Positions 27,012 through 36,380 of a stretch of DNA of 64,000 nt are shown in pieces; the first letter of the stretch is position 1; each line of letters opens with the position of its first letter. Under the pieces are notes generated by a model that was not told where the DNA came from, made no database searches, and saw nothing but the letters and a program-made list of their open reading frames with translations. The stretch is from assembly GCF_014698115.1 (NCBI RefSeq), contig NZ_JACJSJ010000025.1:1-64000 (forward strand), given 5' to 3'. Both the position numbers and the translations under genes were made by a program. This DNA is from Nostoc sp. FACHB-973 (GTDB lineage Bacteria; Cyanobacteriota; Cyanobacteriia; Cyanobacteriales; Nostocaceae).

Positions 27012-29063
27012 ATGGAATTAAAATTGCTCAGTAAAGAAGATGCACTAAAATTTCTTGCCCAAATAGGTAAGAATGGAGAGCCATTTGAAATATCTATTGG
27101 TGAAGATATTTGTTTTGGGCGTGACAAATGGGTGAATGTTGGGACTATTACATTACAACCGGGAGGGATATCTCCTCAAAATGATGTCAGATATGATGAG
27201 TATTGTGCTGCTAAATTTGGTGGTTTTGAGTGGCAACTACCATCATCAGAAAACCTCAATAAAAATATTACTAATGCTCTTGATAATCTACAGAATAAAG
27301 ATAGTGTTCAAAAAGCTTTTAGGGAAGGATTACAGGATGTACTGCGGAGGACTCTCCTCCTTTTACCGATTTTTGATGTTGGAACTATTTCCAAAATACC
27401 TTTACAGAAACCGATCACAGTTGTTACAGATACATCAGCCGTTCACCAAGGAGGACTTGATTTCTTATGTCGCTTTCTTACGCCTTGGGTAAGGATTAAA
27501 GTACCAGCAATAGTTCATATGGAAATAGTTACACAAGTAGATAATTATCTTTCTAAAATTCGCTGGAGTAATGAAAATAAGAACAAAACTAAGAATAACC
27601 CTGCAACACTTCGTCAACATCTTCTTAGTCAAGGAGGGCAAAGAACTTTACTTCGTCTGGAATTACATTCGGATGCAGAAATAGAACGTGGTGATTTAGG
27701 TGCTGATCCCCTACGGGGTATTGTGACACCTAGTAGCGATTCTGAAGATAAAGCTCTAGGTTTACAAAATGTAACTAGAAGTTTTGCCGATCGTCTAATT
27801 TTAGAAACTGCACGACGCTTTCAAACTCAAGTTCGACCGGATCATGCGCTAGCTCTTCTAACTAGTGATCAAGGTCTAGCTAGAATGACGCTGGCTGAAG
27901 GAATGGATGTATTCTTTTTTGAATCTCGTTCTGTTCCTAAATTTGATGGTAAAAAACTCACAGGCTCTCTTTTTCATCCTTTCAGTCAAAAAATATATAC
28001 AGTACCACTGACAGATGTCCTTTGGGAATTAGCTGTATCTTTTGGTTGCCTGCGCTTGCAAAATTACAACACTAACCAGTCATTAGAACTATGGGGCATA
28101 CCTAGTGGGGAATATACTTGGCAACCACTTCACGTCAAAGATGATCTTCTTTGGGGAAATTTTAACTCTGGAACATCCTCTATGACAACAGATAATACCT
28201 CTACTTCACTATCAACAGATATAGAAAATCTAGGTCAGACTGATGCAGTCTCTAGCCAAAATATAGAAACAATAACTAAGGCATATGCATTTAGTCCAGA
28301 TCAGATGTTCTTACTCATGAAAACGTTAGTAGACAAGGGAGAGTTAACTAATCAGGAGGCTCAAGATAAATTGGGGTTGACGCATCAATCTCGCTATAAT
28401 TTGTATAAGAATTTTCTGCATAGTGGAAAATTGATTGAGGCTGATTATAACAAAATTGTATGCACAGAATTACTTAAATTTCTATGGCAAAGTATCCTGA
28501 ATGAAGATTATATAAAAATTTTATCTTCTTTGAACAAAATACCATCATTTGAAGCGGTATGTCACTATGTAAATCAAGGTAGAAGTGTTGAATATAGCAC
28601 ATTACCAATTTCAAATAAAGCAAAATCAACTTACATCAAGCTTGGTGAGGCAGCCTGTGCTTGGTTGAATATACAAAACCAAAAAATTGTTGCCACTGAT
28701 AACATACCTGAATTACCAGATTTTGCTAATTTAGCAGTAGAGATTTATAAATCAATTCGTTCACAGGGAGACACAGAATGGATACTTACTGGTCGTTGGT
28801 TAGAAGAATTAGCTACTGAGTATGCTGTTCATCCCATATTCGCTAGAAAACTAGTCAAAGAAGCACAAGAACAAAACTTAGTGAATGTCTATGCTGAAGG
28901 ATCTACTCCAGATACTCGTTTTGAGCAGCACGATTTGTGGATAATTAAGACAAGTGACAGACTTCCCCAGTTAGAAAAAATTTATCTGTATCATGGAGAT
29001 TTTCTTATACCTGGTACATCTGCTGTACGTATCAAGCTAGAAGGAGTTAAAAATGCCTCTTGA
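27012..29063 (+). CDS. Large PIN-domain nuclease with winged-helix C-terminal region
   Basis: A 683-residue protein. Residues 1-130 are an unrecognised N-terminal domain. At 135-305 lies a PIN fold with the full acidic set: Asp140 (VVTDTSAV), Glu171 (VHMEIV), Asp260 (SFADRLIL) and Asp286 (LLTSDQGLARMT). A large charged insert (about 185-250) sits within the fold. A Thr/Ser-rich linker follows (385-420), then a winged-helix-like segment (429-476; MKTLVDKGELTNQEAQDKLG). More helices and a second winged-helix-like region lie near 595-650. PIN domains cleave RNA or DNA. The gene overlaps the ATPase gene by 11 bp and follows the 150-residue gene by 12 bp, so the three products are probably made together as a complex. 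Confidence 0.8.
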   Translation: MELKLLSKEDALKFLAQIGKNGEPFEISIGEDICFGRDKWVNVGTITLQPGGISPQNDVRYDEYCAAKFGGFEWQLPSSENLNKNITNALDNLQNKDSVQKAFREGLQDVLRRTLLLLPIFDVGTISKIPLQKPITVVTDTSAVHQGGLDFLCRFLTPWVRIKVPAIVHMEIVTQVDNYLSKIRWSNENKNKTKNNPATLRQHLLSQGGQRTLLRLELHSDAEIERGDLGADPLRGIVTPSSDSEDKALGLQNVTRSFADRLILETARRFQTQVRPDHALALLTSDQGLARMTLAEGMDVFFFESRSVPKFDGKKLTGSLFHPFSQKIYTVPLTDVLWELAVSFGCLRLQNYNTNQSLELWGIPSGEYTWQPLHVKDDLLWGNFNSGTSSMTTDNTSTSLSTDIENLGQTDAVSSQNIETITKAYAFSPDQMFLLMKTLVDKGELTNQEAQDKLGLTHQSRYNLYKNFLHSGKLIEADYNKIVCTELLKFLWQSILNEDYIKILSSLNKIPSFEAVCHYVNQGRSVEYSTLPISNKAKSTYIKLGEAACAWLNIQNQKIVATDNIPELPDFANLAVEIYKSIRSQGDTEWILTGRWLEELATEYAVHPIFARKLVKEAQEQNLVNVYAEGSTPDTRFEQHDLWIIKTSDRLPQLEKIYLYHGDFLIPGTSAVRIKLEGVKNAS

Positions 29064-30213
29064 AAATCTATTTACAGATGAGGCGACTGCTAACGCACTA
29101 GAAGAGCAACCCAAATTACTCTATAAAAAGTTTGGTGTGTTGAGTAACCCTTTTCCCAGTGCTGGACAAACCAGTGGCCATCCGCATATGTCAACAGAAG
29201 CAGATAAGCAAGTTGATGCTGCGGTAAAGACATTTTATTCAGATCGTAAGTCTCATGTAATTTCAATAACTGCTAGCCAAGGAATTGGTAAGACCAACCT
29301 TCTGAATGCGTATGAAAATGCTTTGCGTGAAACACTTTCTCCACATGGTTTTTTCATTATTAGATATGTTCCAGATCCAGAACCATTTTTTGATCCACTC
29401 ATTAGGTCTATATTTGAAAATCTAGGAGAAGAATACTTACGTCGTTCAATTTATGCACTTGCAAAGAAAAAAGAAGAGATAGATGATATTGATAAATTGT
29501 TAAAATTTGTGCGGATGATTGAAATTAAAACAATGCTTAAGGCTCTTTTAAATGTTATTAATTCGGAAGAAAAATTAAATGAACGTATATCTCTAGCATA
29601 TCAATGGCTTTTAGGATTACCTGTAAGAAAAACTCATCAAACTGAGCTAGGAGTAAATTTTAGTCTAGATACTGTAGAAGCAAAAACACGAGCATTAAGA
29701 GATATTGTATATTTAGGTTCAGAAATGAAAACTCTAGAAGGTATTTTTATTCTTCTAGATGAATTAGAAAAGCAAGACTTCAGCTTATCAAAAACTATAG
29801 TTTTAAGATATTTATCGGCTCTTCGAGCTTTAATTGATGCACTACCTAAATATCTTTTCTTAATGGTTGCTCTAACTACAGATGCTCTTAATCGTTACCG
29901 TGAGATGCTTCCGGCTATTAAAGGTCGTCTTGCTAATGAAGTTCAACTTTCACCTATAAGAAATGAAGACGAAGCCGTGAAATTATTCCACTTCTACCTA
30001 GAACAGGCTAAGATGGAAGCCAAAAATTTTGCACAAAGCAAACAATTACAAGCAGGAAGTGATGTACTTTTACATGATGATTCTGCTCGGCTCCTATTTC
30101 AGAGATTATTGAAAGGTAGTAATATTAAAGGCGTGCGGCAGCGTGATTACCTTAATGCTCTGTATGAAAAAGCAGATGAATCCATCAATGAGTCTATGCA
30201 GGCATCCCTTTAA
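29053..30213 (+). CDS. AAA/ORC-like P-loop ATPase of PIN operon
   Basis: A 386-residue ATPase. Residues 24-40 (KKFGVLSNPFPSAGQT) resemble the N-terminal lead of ORC/Cdc6-like and phage-defence ATPases. Walker A is ASQGIGKT (74-81), Walker B IFILLDELEK (Asp236, Glu237), sensor-1 FLMVALTTDA (about 269-278), with a nearby GRLANE arginine as candidate finger. No transmembrane or nuclease motif is seen. It is the last gene of the operon, with its start inside the PIN gene. It probably loads or controls the PIN nuclease; the family cannot be named with certainty from sequence alone. Confidence 0.82.
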   Translation: MPLENLFTDEATANALEEQPKLLYKKFGVLSNPFPSAGQTSGHPHMSTEADKQVDAAVKTFYSDRKSHVISITASQGIGKTNLLNAYENALRETLSPHGFFIIRYVPDPEPFFDPLIRSIFENLGEEYLRRSIYALAKKKEEIDDIDKLLKFVRMIEIKTMLKALLNVINSEEKLNERISLAYQWLLGLPVRKTHQTELGVNFSLDTVEAKTRALRDIVYLGSEMKTLEGIFILLDELEKQDFSLSKTIVLRYLSALRALIDALPKYLFLMVALTTDALNRYREMLPAIKGRLANEVQLSPIRNEDEAVKLFHFYLEQAKMEAKNFAQSKQLQAGSDVLLHDDSARLLFQRLLKGSNIKGVRQRDYLNALYEKADESINESMQASL

Positions 30214-30360
30214 CTAAGTTTTTTTTGAAACTCTTCCTAATTTTAAAAATTCAATAGGTACTAATCAAAGAACAAATCAGAATTAAGCCGTTGCTCAGAG
30301 AAAATCTAAGTCAATGGCTTACATCTTTAATAACATTTGTAAAATCTAATTTTTATCCAA

Positions 30361-30445
30361 CGGAGAAGGGGAGATTCGAACTCCCGGAACCTTTCGGTTC
30401 ATCTGATTTCAAGTCAGACGCAATCGACCACTCTGCCACCTCTCC
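30361..30445 (-). tRNA. tRNA-Ser (anticodon TGA)
   Basis: A complete class-II cloverleaf on the minus strand: acceptor ggagagg / cttctcc, anticodon loop cttgaaa (TGA, reads UCA), a long variable arm (gaaccgaaaggttc), T-loop ttcgaat and discriminator G. No encoded CCA. The flanks (30214-30360, 30446-30521) show no gene. Confidence 0.95.
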
Positions 30446-30521
30446 AATAAACTGTCGAGCTAGGGGCAACTCACATTTGTAGGTTTGCACCAAAGCTGAC
30501 AGATAATACTATATCCTATCA

Positions 30522-31481
30522 CTACGCAGGTTGCACTACTGAATGCGATCGCTCATAGAAAATTTCTTCTGACACCACCTGAAAGTCATTCCCCACCCAC
30601 ACCAAGGAGGCTTGGGTAATCACACCCGCTTCTAAAGAAACCAAGGAAAAATTACGCAGCTTCTCGCCGTCATTTTCCACTATCCTGGGCACAGTAGCCG
30701 CATTCAAGTAAATTGTTCCCTCTGGACTTCTAAAAACGGGCTTTCGCAGTTCTTTCTTGGTGTGCCGTAAAGTTCGGTGCATGTGACCAAATGTCACCAG
30801 GGGAATAGTCTTACCAGCAGTCAGAGCCTGAGAAATCGCCTCGGCAAAATCTGGATCGCCAAAGTCGCCGCCAATTGGGTGCCAGTCTTTGCCGCAGGGG
30901 TCTTCTGGTCGATCGCCTAACCCACTAGGCCCGTTATGACCGAGAAAAATAATCGTCTGGTAAGCAGCGCTTTTCACCGCTTTGACGATGCGATCGCCAG
31001 ATTCTTCCAAATCTGTGATCCCGTAACGTTCGCGGCAGATTTCCGCAAATTTCCATTCCGGCCCACCCCAAGTAAAGGGACGACCCCCCACTACAGTTAA
31101 TTCCCAAGCCGGGAAATCTAATTTACCGTAACCGACATGGGCAGAACCTAATAAATCGAGTTGTTCCTGTACCCAGTCTTCCTTAGAGCGGTCGTAGGGG
31201 CACTTTTTGCGTCCCCATTCCGTAGCTGTGAACCAGGCATCGTGGTTGCCCATGACTGCTGCTTTGGGAATATCGAGGGAAGCGATCGCTTTGACTACTT
31301 CCACCGACTCGTTACCAAAATCCCCAACAAACAGCACTAAATCAACACCCAGATGCTTGAGTGCAATGCCATCTTCTACTTCCCATTGGTCGTGAACATC
31401 TCCAACTACAGCAATTTTGAGGGTTATCGAATGAGTTTTCTGACTGGTCATGCCACTTTCCTTGCCGTCTTTCTCCAGCAT
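30522..31481 (-). CDS. Metallophosphoesterase (calcineurin-like, cyanobacterial TIGR04168 type)
   Basis: A 319-residue calcineurin-fold phosphoesterase. Metal-binding motifs in order: VVGDVHDQW (Asp, His), LFVGDFGNE (GDxxN), MGNHDAW (GNHD), FLGHNGPSG and TFGHMHRTL (GHxH). Substrate unknown; the family is widespread in cyanobacteria and plants. The frame opens at 31481, but the second Met at 31451 (MTSQKTHSITLKIAVVGD) may be the true start. It is divergent from nadA. Part of its coding sequence is rich in GCGATCGC-like octamers. Confidence 0.9.
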   Translation of the reverse strand: MLEKDGKESGMTSQKTHSITLKIAVVGDVHDQWEVEDGIALKHLGVDLVLFVGDFGNESVEVVKAIASLDIPKAAVMGNHDAWFTATEWGRKKCPYDRSKEDWVQEQLDLLGSAHVGYGKLDFPAWELTVVGGRPFTWGGPEWKFAEICRERYGITDLEESGDRIVKAVKSAAYQTIIFLGHNGPSGLGDRPEDPCGKDWHPIGGDFGDPDFAEAISQALTAGKTIPLVTFGHMHRTLRHTKKELRKPVFRSPEGTIYLNAATVPRIVENDGEKLRNFSLVSLEAGVITQASLVWVGNDFQVVSEEIFYERSHSVVQPA

Positions 31482-31600
31482 AGGAAACTCAGCCGGATTT
31501 GGACATAATCTCTAAGAAATCAACCACCCACTATTTTTGGTAAAAACTACTATAATTAATCAACAAGACAAAAAATTGCAACTGAGAGCAACCCCTAACT

Positions 31601-32575
31601 GTGTTTACCACTGCACTAGCTCAACGAGAAAAAACCCAACCGGGCGAACTACCATTAGATTTGTTTACCGCCATTGAGAGTCTGAAAAAAGAACTTAACG
31701 CGGTGATTCTGGCGCATTATTATCAAGAGCCGGATATTCAGGATATTGCAGATTTTATTGGGGATTCATTACAACTGGCCAAAGCAGCAGAAAAGACCAG
31801 TGCAGATGTGATCGTCTTTGCCGGTGTTCACTTCATGGCAGAAACAGCAAAGATACTGAATCCCGATAAATTAGTGCTTTTACCAGATTTGAACGCTGGT
31901 TGCTCTTTGGCAGATAGTTGTCCACCAGAGGCATTTGCAGCTTTTAAAGCAGCGCATCCAGATCATCTGGTGGTGTCTTACATCAACTGCTCTGCTGACA
32001 TTAAGGCAATGAGCGATATTATTTGTACTAGTTCCAATGCCGTCAAGATTGTACAGCAAATACCGAAAGAGCAGCCGATTATTTTTGCCCCAGACAGAAA
32101 TTTGGGGCGCTACGTCATGGAACAGACTGGACGAAACTTGGTGCTGTGGCAAGGTAGCTGTGTTGTCCATGAAACCTTTTCAGAAAAGAAAATTGTCGAG
32201 TTAAAAATTGCCCATCCAGAAGCAGAGGCGATCGCCCACCCAGAATGTGAAACTAGTGTGTTGCGCCACGCCAGCTTTATCGGTTCCACAGCAGCTTTAC
32301 TTAAACATTGTCAAAACAGCCCCGCCCAGGAATTTATCGTGGCAACGGAGCCTGGAATCATTCACCAAATGCAAAAACTAGCTCCCCAAAAGCGCTTCAT
32401 TCCCGCCCCGCCCATGAATAACTGCGCTTGTAACGAATGTCCATTCATGCGGTTAAACACCCTAGAAAAGCTCTACTGGGCAATGAAAAATCGCACTCCC
32501 GAAATCACCATGTCAGAAGATATCCGCCTTGCTGCACTGCGACCAATGCAACGAATGCTGGAGATGAGCGTGTAG
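31601..32575 (+). CDS. nadA: Quinolinate synthase A
   Basis: A 324-residue [4Fe-4S] enzyme. It condenses iminoaspartate with dihydroxyacetone phosphate to quinolinate in NAD synthesis. Signatures: [20 protein letters not shown] (35-54), [12 protein letters not shown], cysteines in [11 protein letters not shown] (Cys101, Cys107), QGSCVVHE and [11 protein letters not shown], and HPECETSVL. Length is typical. The start is GTG at 31601 preceded by AGAGCAA, a weak ribosome site. It is divergent from the phosphoesterase and followed by a tRNA pair. Confidence 0.96.
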   Translation: MFTTALAQREKTQPGELPLDLFTAIESLKKELNAVILAHYYQEPDIQDIADFIGDSLQLAKAAEKTSADVIVFAGVHFMAETAKILNPDKLVLLPDLNAGCSLADSCPPEAFAAFKAAHPDHLVVSYINCSADIKAMSDIICTSSNAVKIVQQIPKEQPIIFAPDRNLGRYVMEQTGRNLVLWQGSCVVHETFSEKKIVELKIAHPEAEAIAHPECETSVLRHASFIGSTAALLKHCQNSPAQEFIVATEPGIIHQMQKLAPQKRFIPAPPMNNCACNECPFMRLNTLEKLYWAMKNRTPEITMSEDIRLAALRPMQRMLEMSV

Positions 32576-32699
32576 TTAGGATAAGTTTCTACAAATTGTA
32601 GAGACGTGGTTTTATTGCGTCTCTACCAAAAATTTATTTTTTCTACCCACTTGCAATTTCTAAAAGCTAGTGCTATGATGTTAAATCGTGAGACAAATC

Positions 32700-32782
32700 G
32701 GGTCGGTGTCCGAGTGGTTAATGGAGACGGACTGTAAATCCGTTGGCTAGCGCCTACGCTGGTTCAAATCCAGCCCGGCCCA
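32700..32782 (+). tRNA. tRNA-Tyr (anticodon GTA)
   Basis: A class-II cloverleaf: acceptor gggtcgg / ccggccc, anticodon loop ctgtaaa (GTA), long variable arm, T-arm gctgg-ttcaaat-ccagc and discriminator A. No CCA encoded. Confidence 0.95.
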
Positions 32783-32867
32783 CCTCTTACGAATGAATAA
32801 TAAGTTATAATGGCTGGGTAACATTCAAACTGCCCAGCATTATACCTTAAGAACAAAAACTATTTTC

Positions 32868-32939
32868 GCCCGTGTGGCTCAGTGGTAGAGCACACCCTTG
32901 GTAAGGGTGAGGTCACGAGTTCAATCCTCGTCACGGGCT
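32868..32939 (+). tRNA. tRNA-Thr (anticodon GGT)
   Basis: A 72-base cloverleaf: acceptor gcccgtg / cacgggc, D-arm gctc/gagc, anticodon stem caccc/gggtg with loop ttggtaa (GGT), T-arm acgag-ttcaatc-ctcgt. It lies 85 bp after tRNA-Tyr, probably in the same transcript. Confidence 0.95.
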
Positions 32940-33023
32940 TTGTCCAGAGGTATTTACCAGTTGTAAAACATCCTAGATTGTCCTAAACGTGTCTTAAGTA
33001 CAGGAAAAACTAAGGATGCTTTG

Positions 33024-33338
33024 CTAGGAATTGACTTTTGACTTTTGACTTTTAACTTCCCCGAACGCGAGTGCGTCTCGCTCCAGAAGGGGCTGACCCT
33101 CACTGCCAAACTGCCAACCGTGATATAAACACTCAATTTTGCCGTCAATAATTTGTCGTTCAGAAAATTTGGCTGTACGGTGAGGACAACGATCTGTTAA
33201 ACACATAAATTGTCCATCTTTGTTTTTGAACGTACAAGGAAAAGCTATGAGGGCGGTTGGTGGACAAGTCTTGCACAAACGTAACGGTATACCAACATTG
33301 CCTCCAGTTAAATTCTTGCTTCTCCTCAAGTGTCTCAA
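33024..33338 (-). pseudogene. Rieske [2Fe-2S] domain remnant
   Basis: A 104-residue frame holding a clear Rieske motif: Cys-x-His in DRCPHRTAKF and Cys-x-x-His in IECLYHGWQFG, as in Rieske oxygenases (PaO/Lls1-like or ring-hydroxylating). The catalytic iron domain is absent. The N-terminal part (MRHLRRSKNLTGGNVG) lacks the expected Rieske lead-in. The C-terminal tail (ERDALAFGEVKSQKSKVNS) is encoded by dispersed repeats (ctcgcgttcgg-type and TTTTGAC heptamers). It is most likely the decayed piece of a larger oxygenase truncated by repeats; a functional stand-alone Rieske ferredoxin is less likely. Confidence 0.7.
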
Positions 33339-33511
33339 AGGTAGAAATTGGTGGTGTCGCCTGTAGTGTCTCTGTTTATAATGTCATCGTTTTCTCCAGG
33401 TTTCTATGATTTTATACCCAACACACAAGGGACTAACACTTTTTTTAGTGCGATCAGCTTGCCTTGCTGGAGAGCGATCGCGTAGCACCAATAACGCTAT
33501 ATATTTAAGTT

Positions 33512-33925
33512 ATGCTGCAAATATCAAATATTATCATTATCCCCGATAGTGAACTCGAAATTAGCGCGATTCGTTCTCAAGGAGCAGGGGGTCAAAATGT
33601 CAACAAGGTTTCTACTGCCATCCACTTACGCTTTGACATTGAGGGTTCATCACTACCCGCTTTTTATAAAGAACAGCTTTTGAAGCTCAACGACCGACGC
33701 ATTACCCAAGAGGGAGTCATTGTGATCAAAGCCCAAGAATACCGCAGCCAAGAGCAGAATCGGGAAGAGGCTTTGAAAAGACTTCAAGAACTTATTAAAA
33801 GCGTAGTCGTGCTGAAGAAAAAACGCAAACCTACCAAACCAACTCGCAGTTCTCAAAAAAAACGTCTTGATAGTAAAACTAAGCGAGGACAGATTAAGTC
33901 CATCAGAAGGCAGGCTATTGATTAA
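33512..33925 (+). CDS. arfB: Alternative ribosome-rescue factor ArfB (aminoacyl-tRNA hydrolase)
   Basis: A 137-residue class-I release-factor-like domain. The GGQ motif lies in [16 protein letters not shown] (about 20-36), which hydrolyses peptidyl-tRNA on stalled ribosomes. The basic C-terminal tail ([20 protein letters not shown]) that enters the mRNA channel is present, which distinguishes ArfB/YaeJ from true release factors. ATG at 33512. No operon partner. Confidence 0.93.
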   Translation: MLQISNIIIIPDSELEISAIRSQGAGGQNVNKVSTAIHLRFDIEGSSLPAFYKEQLLKLNDRRITQEGVIVIKAQEYRSQEQNREEALKRLQELIKSVVVLKKKRKPTKPTRSSQKKRLDSKTKRGQIKSIRRQAID

Positions 33926-34208
33926 AAGGCGAATGCTTTGATAAGTGTTTGGTCTGCGCTAATGGTTTTTAACAATCAATTTTAATCAACACAGACGGCC
34001 TAAAACCATACGGTGCGTACATATAATTGGATATTTTTAGTACAAAATATTAATAATTTTTCAGAGGACAACCTCACAAATCTGTCGTCCTGATTTGGGA
34101 TGAATTGGGGATTCAATGATTCTTAACCTTTGATTGAATCAAAGATAGATCCAGAGATTCGTCTAATTCGATACAATTTATAGGCAACAGAGAGCCAAGG
34201 AGAACAAG

Positions 34209-35348
34209 GTGGTCTTATTAAAAGGCTTTGAGATTGAGATGTATACTGGCACGCCTCAAGGTGAAATCGTTGGTCTCTCCGACAAAATTGTTGCAGCTTT
34301 GGATGGATTTGTTCGGGAGCCAGATAGCCGCAACGTGGAATACATAACCCAGCCATCGGCTAATTACGAGAATTTATTGTGTGCCCTATTGCGTCCCAGG
34401 CGGACGCTGCGAAACTACCTCGATCGCTTGGGCAATTACACCCTGATACCAGGGAGTACCTTGTCCTTGGCTGGGAGCGATCGCTTTGTGCGTTCCGATC
34501 CAGCTAACCCCTATCATGACTACATTGAGCAAACCTACGGTACAAAAGTAGTCACTGCCAGCGTACACATAAATATAGGCATTAGCGACCCAGAAATATT
34601 AATGCGGGCGTGTCGGGTAATTCGTCTAGAAGCACCTTTATTTTTAGCCTTGAGTGCCTCATCTCCCTTCTTGGACGGCAAAGCTACTGGCTATCACTCT
34701 ACCCGTTGGGGTTTGTTCCCGCAGACGCCTAGCCACGTGCCGTTATTTGCCAGCCATGCTCATCATATCCAGTGGGTGGAAAATCAACTAGCTGCTGGAA
34801 CAATGCAAAATGTGCGGCATTTATGGGCATCAGTGCGACCAAATGGCGATCGCCGTCCCTACGATTTAAATCGGTTAGAACTGCGAATTTGTGATTTAGT
34901 TACAGATCCCATTTCCTTACTAGCGATTACTGCCGCCTTAGAAGCGCGTCTGTTACAAATAATCGAAAATCCTAGCATCGACCCATTAACCCAAAGCACC
35001 TTTTCTGCCGAAGAACTCGTTACTCTAACTGCTGACAACGAAGCAGCAGCTGCTGCTGCTAGTCTTGATGCTCAGCTAACCCATTGGCAAGATGGCAGAA
35101 GCATCACAGCGAGAAATTGGATTGGCGAAATTTACGAAGATGTTTGGGCGATCGCTAAACAACAAGGCTTCAGCTGTTTCCTTTCACCTTTGCACAAAAT
35201 TCTCCGCGAAGGCAATGAAGCTCAACAGTGGTTACAGTTACACGCAGTCGGTTTTGACAGCCAGTGCGTCATCACCCAGGCTATTATTGCCACCCAAGAA
35301 CGGGAAATCGAACTCGAAGATAAATTGTGTTCCTCCCTGCTGGCGTAG
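34209..35348 (+). CDS. gshA: Glutamate-cysteine ligase, cyanobacterial type
   Basis: A 379-residue enzyme with the start typical of cyanobacterial GshA (VLLKGFEIEMYTGTPQGE after an initiating GTG). It joins glutamate and cysteine, the first step of glutathione synthesis. Visible blocks are REPDSRNVEY, PGSTLSLAGSDRF, ASVHINIGISDP, and RPYDLNRLELRICDLVTDP. A GGAGAACAAG ribosome site precedes the GTG. An alternating Ala-rich helix (DNEAAAAAASLD) is notable but is not a repeat insertion. The gene is followed by a G-rich tandem-repeat spacer. Confidence 0.92.
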   Translation: MVLLKGFEIEMYTGTPQGEIVGLSDKIVAALDGFVREPDSRNVEYITQPSANYENLLCALLRPRRTLRNYLDRLGNYTLIPGSTLSLAGSDRFVRSDPANPYHDYIEQTYGTKVVTASVHINIGISDPEILMRACRVIRLEAPLFLALSASSPFLDGKATGYHSTRWGLFPQTPSHVPLFASHAHHIQWVENQLAAGTMQNVRHLWASVRPNGDRRPYDLNRLELRICDLVTDPISLLAITAALEARLLQIIENPSIDPLTQSTFSAEELVTLTADNEAAAAAASLDAQLTHWQDGRSITARNWIGEIYEDVWAIAKQQGFSCFLSPLHKILREGNEAQQWLQLHAVGFDSQCVITQAIIATQEREIELEDKLCSSLLA

Positions 35349-35918
35349 TCCAAGGTTTTAGCGATTGGGGACTGGGGACTGGGGACTGGGAGATGAGGCA
35401 ATACTGCGTAGGTTTTGGAATTTCTTGGTTGAGGCAAGCTGTTCAATAGCCGGGGGAGAAATGGAGGCAGGGGAGGAGTTTTACCTCCCCTGCAACGCCA
35501 GCCTCCCCTGCCTCCCCTGCTTATCCGAGCAGTATTGGGAGATGAGGGAGTGTGAGGAGATTAGAAAAAAGCTTCCAGCTTCCTAACCTTCCTACACCTC
35601 CCACACTCGCAATGCCCCAATCCCCAATCCCCATGCCCAATGCCCAATTGTCTTCCAACAAATGGTAGATTTTTGGTAAACAATACTCAGTGGAAAAGAC
35701 ACAAGCAACTACTCAATCTACATAAAACTTAATATTTGCTGAAATCAGCCAAATATGCTCTCAGGCAGTGTTCTGAGAGGGTTTGCGCTTCGTTTTAAAA
35801 ATCTAATCGATGGTGAATGCTTGATTATTATTAACAAAACCTATCAATAGCCTCTACCTTTTGGTAGATTTTACATTGACAAGAAATTATTTTATACAAT
35901 ACGTAAATTATACGGACA
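35349..35918. repeat. Repeat-rich spacer downstream of gshA
   Basis: GGGGACT tandem units (about 35367-35392), a block of CTCCCCTGC-type units and their complements (35466-35530), and ATGCCCAA units (35610-35650). The remainder (35650-35918) is AT-rich and should contain the trmL promoter. No gene is supported here. Confidence 0.7.
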
Positions 35919-36380
35919 ATGCCCCAGGTAGTTTTAGTTAACCCACAAATTCCTCCTAATACAGGTAACATTGCTCGTACCTGTGCAGCTACGGATACGG
36001 AGTTACATTTAGTGGGACCTTTAGGATTTGAAATTAGCGATCGCTACCTCAAAAGAGCTGGCTTAGATTACTGGCCTTATGTCAAGCTGCACTACCATGA
36101 ATCGTTAGAAGCCTTTAAAACAGTACGTCGTGAGCGTGGAGGCAGATGGCTGGGTTATAGTGTCGCCGGAAATATTAATTACGTCAGCTTTCAATTTCAA
36201 GCCGATGATTGGTTGCTATTTGGTAGTGAAACCACTGGCTTAGCACAAGAAGTTCTGTCAGATTGCGATGCTACTCTGTATATTCCGATGAGTCAACCTG
36301 GCGTTCGTAGCTTGAATCTCTCAGTCAGTGTGGCAATCGGTTTGTTTGAAACTCGTCGTCAGTTAGGCTATTTACAATAG
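35919..36380 (+). CDS. trmL: tRNA (cytidine(34)-2'-O)-methyltransferase
   Basis: A 153-residue SPOUT methyltransferase. It methylates the 2'-O of the wobble base in certain tRNA-Leu species using SAM. Motifs: VLVNPQIPPNTGNIARTCAAT (start), LVGPLGFEI, KRAGLDYW, LLFGSETTGLAQEVL and the trefoil-knot IPMSQPGVRSLNLSVSVAI. Length is typical. ATG at 35919; stand-alone gene. Confidence 0.93.
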   Translation: MPQVVLVNPQIPPNTGNIARTCAATDTELHLVGPLGFEISDRYLKRAGLDYWPYVKLHYHESLEAFKTVRRERGGRWLGYSVAGNINYVSFQFQADDWLLFGSETTGLAQEVLSDCDATLYIPMSQPGVRSLNLSVSVAIGLFETRRQLGYLQ

